Positions 1 through 6,820 of a DNA stretch of 38,492 bases are shown one piece after another; positions within the stretch are counted from its first letter, which is position 1; every line of letters begins with the position of its first letter. Made by a program: the position numbers and the translations under genes. The stretch is from Salinisphaera orenii subsp. orenii MK-B5 (GTDB lineage: Bacteria > Pseudomonadota > Gammaproteobacteria > Nevskiales > Salinisphaeraceae). The notes under the pieces were generated by a model. That model was given only the letters and a program-made list of their open reading frames with translations. It made no database searches and was not told the origin of the DNA. Location: positions 1 through 38,492 of the forward strand of contig NZ_AYKH01000019.1 in assembly GCF_003788635.1 (NCBI RefSeq), written 5' to 3'.

Positions 1-411
1 ATGCGAGAACGCCATGGCGATGAACGGGCGGGCGCTTTCCAGCACCTCGTGCTCGTGCAGCTGCCGATGGGCGGTCTCCAGCGCGGCCAGGCACTGGCCG
101 ATGGCGTCGCCCGGCATCTCGGCCTGCTGGAAGACCATGACGCAGGCGCCGGTGGCCGCGTTGTCCAGCACCTCGGCGTCCTTGACGCGCTCCGGATGGT
201 CCGCGCCGTAGCGCTCGGCCAGATGCGAAATCATCTCCACGAGCGCGAGCATGGCCGGCATGTCGTCGTGCAGGGTGGGGTGGCCGCGCTTGGCGGCGAT
301 GTCGGCGGCCACCTGCAGCGCCGGGCCCACGACGCGGTGGTAGGCCTCGGCGTCCAGCGCCTCCGGATCGAGTTTCTCGGGATCCAGCCGTCGGGAATCG
401 GATACGCTCAT
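1..411 (-). CDS. Hypothetical protein, 3' end cut off by window edge
   Basis: The reverse strand is open from an ATG at 411 to base 1, giving the first 137 residues of a longer protein. It begins MSVSDSRRLDPEKLDPEAL and is acidic and helix-rich. It has no signal peptide, no membrane segment and no cofactor motif I can name. Residues around 28-48 (VVGPALQVAADIAAKRGHP) and 120-137 look like amphipathic helices, so a small cytoplasmic helical protein is likely. Its ATG overlaps the TGA of a 19-codon ORF (ATGA), so it may be translationally coupled to that ORF. I do not recognise the family. A long ORF on the forward strand over the same bases is very Arg/Gly-rich and is the antisense shadow. Confidence 0.7.
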   Translation of the reverse strand, partial: MSVSDSRRLDPEKLDPEALDAEAYHRVVGPALQVAADIAAKRGHPTLHDDMPAMLALVEMISHLAERYGADHPERVKDAEVLDNAATGACVMVFQQAEMPGDAIGQCLAALETAHRQLHEHEVLESARPFIAMAFSH

Positions 412-467
412 GGCTTGCGTTTCGCTCGCTCGGGGAATGGCGCGCCGGGGCAGTCGCAACGGCGCAT
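408..467 (-). CDS. Possible 19-residue leader peptide (MRRCDCPGAPFPERAKRKP)
   Basis: A short ORF starts at ATG 467 and ends in TGA at 410-408, sharing ATGA with the next gene's start at 411. A perfect-looking -10 hexamer (TATACT, reverse strand, 480-475) lies so that transcription would begin at about 467, making the ORF the first thing on a leaderless message. The peptide is basic, with two Cys and three Pro. Coupling and position are seen in the sequence; a regulatory role is inference. It could also be simply the 5' leader of the downstream gene. Confidence 0.35.
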   Translation of the reverse strand: MRRCDCPGAPFPERAKRKP

Positions 468-474
468 GGCGTCG

Positions 475-480
475 AGTATA
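475..480 (-). promoter_or_regulatory. -10 hexamer TATACT
   Basis: TATACT on the reverse strand stands out in a GC-rich intergenic region and sits 8 bp upstream of the 19-codon ORF. No convincing -35 is visible 16-18 bp upstream. Confidence 0.4.
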
Positions 481-555
481 GAACACGGGTCCAGCGGTCT
501 GCGCCGGGCCGACGAGAATGCTCTGCGGTGCGGCCCCACCCGGGTGGCGTTGACA

Positions 556-607
556 CCCGCGTCCGGGGCCGCCGAGGCGCCGCGGCCGAGTCGGGCCCGG
601 ACGCGGG
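556..607. repeat. Perfect 12-bp inverted repeat downstream of the sensor kinase gene
   Basis: CCCGCGTCCGGG (556-567) and CCCGGACGCGGG (596-607) are exact reverse complements separated by 28 nt. The hairpin would form about 40 nt past the stop of the kinase gene. No T-tract follows on the reverse strand, so it is not a canonical intrinsic terminator, but it may protect the 3' end or slow polymerase. Confidence 0.5.
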
Positions 608-646
608 CGGGACGCGCCTCGCTGCCGGCCGATCCGCGTCCCGCCG

Positions 647-1990
647 CTAGGCGGCCGGGATGAGCGCGCGCACGCGGGCCCCGCCGTCCTCGTTGCGTTC
701 GAGCTCGATCTCGCCGGTGTAGGAACGCACGATCTCGGCGGCCACGGCCAGACCGAGGCCCTGGCCCTCGCGCGAGGCATCGGCGCGCACGCCGCGCTCC
801 AGCAGCCGCTCGGTCTCGCCATCGCCGAAACCGTCACCGTCGTCGTCCACGCACAGCGCCAGATCGCCGTCGCGCTCGCGTGCGGACACGCGGACCGTGC
901 CGCCGCCGTACTTGGCCGCGTTGTCCATCAGGTTGCCGAGCAGCTCGGTGAGGTCACCCTCGTCGATGGGTGCCCGCAGCCCCGCCGGCACGTCCACGTC
1001 GAAGCGGGTGCCCTGCTCGGCGTAGACCTTGGTCAGCGCGCGGGCGAGTTTCTCGGCGGCCGGCGCGATCGCGATCGGGGCCGCCAGGCTGCGTTTGCCC
1101 GCGGCGGCGGCTTTCTGCAGCTGATAGTCGAGGATGTCGTTCATCCGCGCGAGCTGGTTGCGCAGCGGCGCGCGGTGGGCCGCGGGCAGCTGCTCGTCCT
1201 CGGCCAGGCCGCGCAGGATCGCCATCGGCGTCTTCAGGCTGTGGGCGAGATCGCCCAGGGCATTGCGGTAGCGCGTCAGCCGGGCCTGATCGTTGGAGAG
1301 CATGGTGTTGAGGTTGCTCACCAGCGGCTGGATCTCGTCCGGATAGCGGCCCTCGATGCGGCGCTTCTCGTCCGACTGCAGGCTGACCAGATTGCGGGCG
1401 AGCCGGCGCAGCGGCGCCAGCCCCCAGCGCAGGATCAGCAGCTCCACCAGCAGCAGCATCAGGGCGGCGACGCTGAGCACGGTCCACAGCATGCCGCGAA
1501 AGCGCTGCATCTGCTTGGCGAAGGAATCGGCGTTCTCGGCCACGATCAGGGTGTAGCGATAGTCTTTGCCGGCGTCGGTCACCCAGCGAAAACCGAAGGC
1601 CAGGGTGATCAGGCGAGCGTCGTCGCGCTCGACCCGGGTGAAGCGCCATTCGCCGACCTCCGGCCAGCGCTCGAGATCGATCGTGCCCAGCAGCGACGGC
1701 GAACGCCAGACCGGCTCGTTGTCCTCGTCGAGGACCAGGGCGTACAGGCCCGAGTCCGGGCGCGACAGGTCCGACTCGGGCAGCACCCGCGGCGCCAGCC
1801 GGAAGCCGCCATCCGCGGTGATTTCGGCGCTGCCCAGCAGGGCGTAGCTCAGCCCCTGCAGGCGGTCGCGTTCGGCCTGATCGGCGCGTTCGCTCACCGC
1901 CGCCTCCAGCGCCACGCCGGTGAGCACGATGAAGGCCAGCAGGAGTACCGCGGTGGCGGCCAGCAGCCGCGCCCGCAGCGAATTCATCAC
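647..1990 (-). CDS. phoQ: PhoQ-like two-component sensor histidine kinase
   Basis: A 447-residue membrane kinase. TM1 is at about 8-30, a periplasmic sensor at about 31-167, TM2 at about 168-188, then a HAMP-like linker, a dimerisation/phosphoacceptor helix with LAHSLKTP (His250), and a HATPase_c domain with N box GNLMDNAAKYG (352-362), G1 DDDGDGF (382-388) and G2 GQGLGLAVA (409-417). This is the domain order of the PhoQ/OmpR-partner kinases, and it should autophosphorylate and phosphorylate the regulator encoded just upstream. The start is GTG at 1990 (GTGA overlap with the regulator's stop) or ATG at 1987; both give translational coupling. The periplasmic domain lacks an obvious long acidic cluster like that of E. 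coli PhoQ, so the stimulus may differ. The symbol is by similarity and context. Confidence 0.85.
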   Translation of the reverse strand: MMNSLRARLLAATAVLLLAFIVLTGVALEAAVSERADQAERDRLQGLSYALLGSAEITADGGFRLAPRVLPESDLSRPDSGLYALVLDEDNEPVWRSPSLLGTIDLERWPEVGEWRFTRVERDDARLITLAFGFRWVTDAGKDYRYTLIVAENADSFAKQMQRFRGMLWTVLSVAALMLLLVELLILRWGLAPLRRLARNLVSLQSDEKRRIEGRYPDEIQPLVSNLNTMLSNDQARLTRYRNALGDLAHSLKTPMAILRGLAEDEQLPAAHRAPLRNQLARMNDILDYQLQKAAAAGKRSLAAPIAIAPAAEKLARALTKVYAEQGTRFDVDVPAGLRAPIDEGDLTELLGNLMDNAAKYGGGTVRVSARERDGDLALCVDDDGDGFGDGETERLLERGVRADASREGQGLGLAVAAEIVRSYTGEIELERNEDGGARVRALIPAA

Positions 1991-2694
1991 TGGGGAGCGT
2001 CGTTGGCCGGTGCGGGACTGCGTTCGTTGCGGGCGAGGCGATAGCCGCGGCCACGCAGCGTCTCGATGGGTCTGCGCTGGCCGTCGGGGTCGAGCTTGGC
2101 CCGCAGCCGACGCACGAACACCTCGATGACGTTGGAGTCGCGCTCGGCGTTCTCCTCGTAGATGTGTTCGGTGAGCGCGGTCTTGGACACGACTTCGCCG
2201 GCGTGGAGCATCAGATGCTCGAGCACCCGGTACTCATAGGCCGTGAGTTCGACCGTCTCGCCGCCCACGAAGACCTCCTGACGCGCGGTGTCGAGCACGA
2301 TGTCGCCGGACTCGAGCCGCGGCTGGGCCCAGCCGCGCGAACGCCGGACCAGTGCCTGGATCCGGGCGATCAGTTCCTCGGGCTGAAACGGCTTGACCAC
2401 ATAGTCGTCGGCGCCGGTCTCCAGCCCCTCGACCTTGTCCTGCCATCGGCTGCGGGCTGTGAGGATGAGGATCGGATAGTCCAGGCCCGCCTCGCGCACC
2501 TCGCGAATGATGTCGAGCCCGGTCGGCCCGGGCAGGCCGAGATCGATGATGGCGATGTCGACGGGATATTCGCGGGCGTAGAACAGTCCTTCGTCGCCCT
2601 CGCCGGTGGCGTCCACCGCGAACCCCTCCGCGCGGAGCTGGTTGCAGACCTGCTCCCGCAGGTCGACGTCGTCCTCGATCACCAGTGCGCGCAT
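1987..2694 (-). CDS. phoP: PhoP-like response regulator (OmpR family)
   Basis: A 235-residue regulator. The receiver domain (1-120) has the acidic pocket E7-D8-D9, phosphoacceptor Asp51 in IIDLGLPG, Thr in ILTAR and Lys in VVKPF. A winged-helix DNA-binding domain (about 125-225) has the recognition segment SNVIEVFVRRLRAKL and ends with TLRGRGYRL. It is transcribed with the kinase gene (overlapping stop and start) and follows a PepSY-like gene after 35 bp. On phosphorylation it should dimerise and bind direct-repeat boxes; two candidates lie in the divergent region at 3500-3594. Length and domain layout are normal for the family. The C-terminal tail (SPAPANDAPQ) is probably unstructured. Confidence 0.9.
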   Translation of the reverse strand: MRALVIEDDVDLREQVCNQLRAEGFAVDATGEGDEGLFYAREYPVDIAIIDLGLPGPTGLDIIREVREAGLDYPILILTARSRWQDKVEGLETGADDYVVKPFQPEELIARIQALVRRSRGWAQPRLESGDIVLDTARQEVFVGGETVELTAYEYRVLEHLMLHAGEVVSKTALTEHIYEENAERDSNVIEVFVRRLRAKLDPDGQRRPIETLRGRGYRLARNERSPAPANDAPQ

Positions 2695-2729
2695 TCGCCG
2701 TACTCTCGTCTCAAGCCTTGTGCGGCTGC

Positions 2730-3083
2730 CTAGTGGCGGGCCTCGACGTGCACCACCCGCACGCGGCCGCCGTCCAGCAGTTTGACCCGATAATACGGGC
2801 CGCCGGGACCGTCTTCCAGCACCACGTTGAGCACCCGGCCGCCGTATTCACGCGAGGCGCGCCGCCCGGCCTCGGCCGGCGCCACGTTGGGTTCGGGCCG
2901 TTCCGATTCGCCATTCTCGCCGCCCGGCTGGCCGCTCGGACCGGCCGCTTCCGCCAGCGAGGAGCGCAGTCCGCTTTCGCCCAGACCGGCAAACGTGCTC
3001 GGCGCGATGCAGGCACACGCGATGACCGCGAGAGCCGGCCCGAAGCGGGGCCTCCTGCGTCGGATGGGGGCGGCTGTGGTCAC
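2730..3083 (-). CDS. PepSY-like secreted protein in the phoPQ operon
   Basis: A 117-residue exported protein. An Arg-rich N-terminus and hydrophobic stretch (about 15-32, ending STFA) form a Sec signal peptide. A low-complexity Gly/Glu/Pro spacer follows, then a C-terminal PepSY-type strand pattern from about 80 (RVLNVVLEDGPGGPYYRVK, then VRVVHVEAR). Small PepSY proteins are often encoded beside two-component systems in Gammaproteobacteria and are thought to act in the periplasm on proteases or sensors. The gene lies between the lipoprotein gene (8-bp gap) and the PhoP-like gene (35-bp gap), so all four are probably one transcript. A role in tuning the kinase is inference. Confidence 0.75.
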   Translation of the reverse strand: MTTAAPIRRRRPRFGPALAVIACACIAPSTFAGLGESGLRSSLAEAAGPSGQPGGENGESERPEPNVAPAEAGRRASREYGGRVLNVVLEDGPGGPYYRVKLLDGGRVRVVHVEARH

Positions 3084-3091
3084 GGCACCGC

Positions 3092-3472
3092 CTAGTAGCC
3101 CCGCGATGCGGGGTCGCCCTGGCGCTGCACACAGTCCTGCAGACGGTTGTTTTCCATGCGCTGGGCGTTCCAGGCGCCCGCCGCCGCGCCCGCGGCGACG
3201 CCCGCGCCCGTGGCGAGATCCCGCCCGGAGCCGCTGCCGAACTGGTTACCGAGCAGGCCGCCGGCGAGGCCGCCGATCACGCCCTGGCCGACTTGGCTGG
3301 TGGCGCCCTTGACCGCCACGTTGCGCTCGTCGTCGGCGTGGTAGCAGTCGTAGCGCCCTCCGGGTACGGCCTGAAAGATCGGGTCGACCTGGGGCTCCGG
3401 GTTCGACGCGCACGCGGTGAGTACGCCGGCGCCTGAAAGCAAAGCGATGATGGCGAGACGTGGTGCCTGCAT
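3092..3472 (-). CDS. Glycine-zipper outer-membrane lipoprotein (SlyB-like)
   Basis: A 126-residue lipoprotein. The start at 3472 gives a short signal peptide ending in a lipobox (LTAC, Cys at about 20) and is preceded by a G-rich ribosome site; an upstream in-frame start would put 31 odd residues in front. The centre (about 66-103) is a glycine-zipper 2TM segment (GGLAGGLLGNQFGSGSG, then GAGVAAGAAAG), and two Cys lie outside it. SlyB and Pcp-type lipoproteins share this layout, and slyB is a PhoP target in enterics, so finding it as the first gene of a phoPQ-like operon is meaningful. It probably sits in the outer membrane and supports its integrity. The exact family name is unproven. Confidence 0.8.
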   Translation of the reverse strand: MQAPRLAIIALLSGAGVLTACASNPEPQVDPIFQAVPGGRYDCYHADDERNVAVKGATSQVGQGVIGGLAGGLLGNQFGSGSGRDLATGAGVAAGAAAGAWNAQRMENNRLQDCVQRQGDPASRGY

Positions 3473-3499
3473 CGTGACCCCCGCTGGTGAAGATTGCCA

Positions 3500-3523
3500 A
3501 AAATAGGCGCGAGGCGCTGAACG
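3500..3523 (-). promoter_or_regulatory. Candidate promoter of the lipoprotein-phoPQ operon
   Basis: On the reverse strand CGTTCA (3523-3518) is followed after 12 bp by TATTTT (3505-3500), the spacing usual between a PhoP half-site and the -10. Only one hexamer is clear. Transcription would start roughly 20-25 bp before the lipoprotein ATG. Confidence 0.35.
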
Positions 3524-3558
3524 TTGCCTTAATTGTGCGACGACCGCGCCGAATCTCG

Positions 3559-3594
3559 CGTTCACAGGGCGTTCAGACCCGATACGGGTACAGT
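3559..3594 (+). promoter_or_regulatory. PhoP-box-like direct repeat and -10 for the gene at 3634
   Basis: CGTTCA-N5-CGTTCA (3559-3575) has the hexamer-5-hexamer form of PhoP boxes, whose enteric consensus is close to GGTTTA-N5-GGTTTA. TACAGT (3589-3594) follows after 13 bp and would serve as -10. The arrangement suits activation of the forward gene by the regulator encoded in the neighbouring operon. The consensus match is partial. Confidence 0.4.
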
Positions 3595-3633
3595 CGTGTC
3601 CTCGACGCTTGCGAGATCAGCCGGAGGTCGCGA

Positions 3634-4038
3634 ATGGGTCATCGGATACGCCGCGCCGCAGCGGGATGGGCCATCGCGGTGCTGGCCGCAGGCACGGCGC
3701 CGGCGGCCGACAACGCCGCGGTGGTCATCCACGAGTATGACCATCGGAGCACGCCGTGGGGCGATTATCGCAGCGAGCGGCACACCCGGGTCTTCGGCCC
3801 GGAAAGCGGCTTCCGCTACGAGGAGTACCGCACCCGGTCGCGCCATCCTCGCTCGCTCGCGCCGGCCGCCGCGCATCGGCACGGTCGTGTGATCGAGCGT
3901 TTCGGCCCTGGCCATCGGCGCGCCGCACCCGCGTCTCGGCGGGCACGCGCGGTCGCCGGGCGCTCGCGCCCCGGCTTCGACGTCCGGCGCGCGCGATTGG
4001 GCCGGCCGAACGGGCGATCGAGCCGGGCGAACGCCTGA
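3634..4038 (+). CDS. Small secreted basic protein of unknown function
   Basis: A 134-residue product. The ATG at 3634 is preceded by GGAGG at 3622-3626, which fixes the start. A Sec signal peptide covers about 1-25 (AAAGWAIAVLAAGTAPAA). The mature part begins DNAAVVIHEYDHRSTPWGDY and is rich in Arg, His and Tyr for 50 residues; the last 60 residues are almost all Arg, Ala, Gly and Pro and look disordered. No domain is recognised. The gene ends one base before the stop of the convergent DUF3080 gene. Its promoter carries a PhoP-box-like repeat, so it may be an envelope-stress effector; that is inference. Confidence 0.65.
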   Translation: MGHRIRRAAAGWAIAVLAAGTAPAADNAAVVIHEYDHRSTPWGDYRSERHTRVFGPESGFRYEEYRTRSRHPRSLAPAAAHRHGRVIERFGPGHRRAAPASRRARAVAGRSRPGFDVRRARLGRPNGRSSRANA

Positions 4039-4039
4039 T

Positions 4040-5116
4040 TCAGCTCGAGGGTCCGCGCGACGCGCGCTGACCCGCCGGGGCGGCGCCGGGCATCAGGCCG
4101 CACTGGCCGAGCGCGGCCTGCCAGACGGCGGTATGGGCGTCGATGGCGGCGTCGAGCCGCGTCCAGGCCGTGTCTTTGCCTGTCAGCGTGGCCCGGACAT
4201 AGCGGGCGAATGGCGGCGGTATCGTCACGTGCTGGGCCGCGATCAGCGAGCCGACGGCGCGCCGCCAGTCGCGCCCGGCGCGCACCAGTGTCGACAGATA
4301 AGGCTGGACGCGCTGGCCGTAGATCTCCAGCAGAACGGTCTGCAGTACGCGGGCGCGTCGATTTGGACGCTGCTCGAAGCACAGTGGTCGCCGCGCCAGG
4401 CGGGCCTCGAGCATGCGGGTGGCGCGTTCGAGCGCCCCGGTGGCGGCGTGCGCCGCCTGCAGCAGAGCGCCGCCGTGCTCGCTGGATTCGAGCGTTCGGT
4501 AGTAGTCGCCGAGGCGATCCGCGTCCAGCGGCCGGGCTGCGCTCAGCGCTTCGCCGGCGCCGGCTAGCCCTGCCAGGGCGCGCCGCGTCGGGCCGCCGGC
4601 GGTGTGCGGGTCGAGCCCGTTCGCCTCGCCGGCGAGGCTGAACAGGCCGATGAGCGCGTCATCGGCGAAGGTGGCGTTCCAGAACACGGCCGGGAGGCTC
4701 GCGCGTTTGCGGGCGATCAGGGCGTTCAGGCGCGCGTGCAGTGCCGTGTCGGCGTCGATCTCGGTGCGGCAGCGCTGGAGGCCGCCCAGCAGGCGCGACT
4801 CGTAGGCCAGCCGCCGCTGCGGCGGCGCCACCCGGCCGAGAATGCTGTTGCGCTTGGAGATCAGGTTGACGAGGCCGCAGCGGCGCAGTTCGAACAGACC
4901 GATCCAGCCCGTACGCGGCGTGTCCACGATTCGCGTCAAGGCGCGCTTGGCGGGATAGGCTGCCGGCGGCGGCGCCTGGGCCGGCGGCACTGCGGTATCC
5001 AGGACCCGGGCCAGTCGGGCCAGATAATCGTCGAATCGGGCACGCGGGGTGTCGGCCGCGCTGCAGCCGCCGATAAGGAGGATGAGGATCAGCGCACACA
5101 GCCGCGACCAGCACAC
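4040..5116 (-). CDS. DUF3080 family lipoprotein
   Basis: About 358 residues if started at GTG 5116, which places a compact lipoprotein signal (CWSRLCALILILLIGGCS, lipid Cys18) at the N-terminus. An in-frame ATG at 5191 would add 25 residues and overlap the divergent gene's start. The mature protein begins with FDDYLARLARVLDT and is helical throughout, with Cys pairs at CGLVN and RCRTE and a late QCGLMPG; this matches the DUF3080 family of gammaproteobacterial lipoproteins, whose function is unknown. It should be anchored to a membrane on its periplasmic side. It ends against the convergent gene's stop with no room for a separate terminator. Confidence 0.75.
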   Translation of the reverse strand: MCWSRLCALILILLIGGCSAADTPRARFDDYLARLARVLDTAVPPAQAPPPAAYPAKRALTRIVDTPRTGWIGLFELRRCGLVNLISKRNSILGRVAPPQRRLAYESRLLGGLQRCRTEIDADTALHARLNALIARKRASLPAVFWNATFADDALIGLFSLAGEANGLDPHTAGGPTRRALAGLAGAGEALSAARPLDADRLGDYYRTLESSEHGGALLQAAHAATGALERATRMLEARLARRPLCFEQRPNRRARVLQTVLLEIYGQRVQPYLSTLVRAGRDWRRAVGSLIAAQHVTIPPPFARYVRATLTGKDTAWTRLDAAIDAHTAVWQAALGQCGLMPGAAPAGQRASRGPSS

Positions 5117-5189
5117 GGCGGCGCGCGAGGGGCCGGCGGAGGGCTTACCGGTCGCCCGAGGTGTGCGCCCACAGGGAAGAGGCACAGGC

Positions 5190-6500
5190 ATGTTCGGCAA
5201 ACGCAGCCCGCAACGGGCCGAGGCGACGGATCGCAACAGCATCCGGGCGCGCGTGAGCGTGCACCTGGCCGCACCGCTGGCCGAGAGCCAGGCCCTGCGC
5301 GATCGCATCGCCGATGCGGTCGTGCCGCTGACCAGCGAGGTGATCTCGGACGCGGGCAGGCGGCTGCCGGCCTCGGATGCGGTCTTCGCGCTGTTTCCCG
5401 AGCCGGAGGCGCTCACGCGGCTGGCCGAGGCGGTGCGCGAGCAGCGCGCCGCGCGCGGCGACGGCTGGCCGGTACTGATCGTGGGCCTGTCGCCGGACCG
5501 GCTGACCGAATTCGGCGGCTGGCTCGCGGACGCCGCGCCGGCGGATCTCGTGCAGGGGCTGCGGCTGATCGTCGAGCGTGATCCGGAACGGATCGTCGCG
5601 CAGCTGCCGGGCCGTCTCGAAGCGGTGGTCGAACCCAATGTCATCGCCATGCCGGTCTCGACCGAGGTCGACAACCGCGAATACAAGTACTTCTATTGTC
5701 TCAGTCCCGAGCTGCGCGGTCTGCTGGCGCATCTGCAGGAACTCGCCGAGAACAACATCTCGCGCATCTACCTGCTCGGCGGGCCGGGGGCGGGCAAGAC
5801 CTCTCTGGCCTACTACTATTTTCTGGCGCGGACCCGCGGCAACTTCGTCACCGTCAACCTCACCGCCGAGGCCACCGACGACAAGGCGGCGATGAAGTCG
5901 CTGCTCTGCGGCCATGTCTCCGGCGCCTTTCCGGGCGCGGGCTCGCGCACCGGCGCGTTTTCACACGCCCGCGACGGCGTGTGCTTTCTGGACGAGTCGC
6001 ACGGCGTGTCCGGCTCGGTGATGGAGGTGCTCATGGAAGCGCTGGACTCGAACCAGTATCTGCCCTACGGCGCCTCGGCCAAGCGGCCGCTGGACTGCGC
6101 CGTGGTGTTCGCCTCGAACCGCAGCTGGGATACGCTCATCGCGTCGGTGAACATGGACGAGCACGCCCGGCTGGGCGCGATGATCCTGCATCTGCCCGAT
6201 CTCGCGGTGCGGCGCGAGGACCTGATCGCGGTGCTGGCGACCACGCTCGACGGCATGCGCCGGCGTGCGACCACCTGGGTGGCCCCCGCAGGCCTGTCGC
6301 AGGCGGCCTGGCAGGCGATCGGCGACTGCCCGTGGCGGGGCAATACGCGCGCGCTCATCCGCGTGATCGAGACCGCGTTCGTGACCGCCGCGAGCCGGCG
6401 CGCGCCGCTGATCGAGCGCGATGCCGTCGACGAGGCGATGGCCATCTGGGAGCCCGAAACCCATGCCAGCCACGCGCTTTACACCAGCGGTGGCCGCTAG
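5190..6500 (+). CDS. AAA+ ATPase resembling a sigma-54 activator core without DNA-binding domain
   Basis: A 436-residue protein; ATG 5190 follows an AAGAGG ribosome site. Residues 1-180 are an unrecognised N-terminal domain with no receiver Asp pattern. The AAA+ part has Walker A GGPGAGKT (197-204), a loop GHVSGAFPGA with GAFPGA at 245-250, and Walker B GVCFLDES (Asp268, Glu269). An ARLGAMILHLPDL segment and a small helical lid follow. Spacing and surrounding residues match bacterial enhancer-binding proteins, where GAFTGA contacts sigma-54; here Thr is replaced by Pro. The protein stops after the lid and has no Fis-type helix-turn-helix. It may be an ATPase that acts without enhancer binding, or one repurposed away from sigma-54. 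It is divergent from the DUF3080 gene. Confidence 0.7.
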   Translation: MFGKRSPQRAEATDRNSIRARVSVHLAAPLAESQALRDRIADAVVPLTSEVISDAGRRLPASDAVFALFPEPEALTRLAEAVREQRAARGDGWPVLIVGLSPDRLTEFGGWLADAAPADLVQGLRLIVERDPERIVAQLPGRLEAVVEPNVIAMPVSTEVDNREYKYFYCLSPELRGLLAHLQELAENNISRIYLLGGPGAGKTSLAYYYFLARTRGNFVTVNLTAEATDDKAAMKSLLCGHVSGAFPGAGSRTGAFSHARDGVCFLDESHGVSGSVMEVLMEALDSNQYLPYGASAKRPLDCAVVFASNRSWDTLIASVNMDEHARLGAMILHLPDLAVRREDLIAVLATTLDGMRRRATTWVAPAGLSQAAWQAIGDCPWRGNTRALIRVIETAFVTAASRRAPLIERDAVDEAMAIWEPETHASHALYTSGGR

Positions 6501-6820
6501 GCGCCCTTATCCTAGGAACTACGGGGCCGCGCCTCTCGTTGGTGTCGCTTGCGCGTCGTGTCATCGCACGGCCGCTGCCGGGCGTTGCGAGCGGCCGCAG
6601 CATCTGCCTCGAAGTGAAAAACGCCGCGCCCGGCTCATGCCCGCGCCCTAGCGCCTCGGCGTGGCACGCGGCGGTCCTTGCGCACGGCCGTGGCGACGCG
6701 CTCGCCGCCCGCGCTGGCCTGATGGGCCTGCCGGCCCGGCAATCGCCTCGGCGCGTGCGCGTCGCCGGTCGGCACACCAGCCCGGCCACGCGCGGCCGAC
6801 AGTCGCGGTATGCTGATCGC
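6501..6820. other. Intergenic region with no gene seen
   Basis: 320 bp between the AAA+ gene and the Old Yellow Enzyme gene. Reading frames here are short and Arg/Ala-rich. Apart from a -10-like TATGCT at the right end I see no structured element and no terminator for the AAA+ gene. Confidence 0.5.
6809..6814 (+). promoter_or_regulatory. -10-like TATGCT, leaderless start
   Basis: The hexamer begins 12 bp before the ATG at 6821, so the expected transcription start is the A of the start codon. No ribosome-binding site precedes the gene and no -35 is evident. Confidence 0.35.

Noticed and set aside
556-607. The 12-bp inverted repeat as an intrinsic terminator
   Set aside because: The loop is 28 nt and no T-tract follows on either strand. 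I kept it only as a repeat.
1-663. A forward open frame of 220 codons at the left edge
   Set aside because: It lies opposite the truncated reverse-strand gene and across an intergenic hairpin; the composition is Gly/Arg/Ala-rich and no ribosome site is present.
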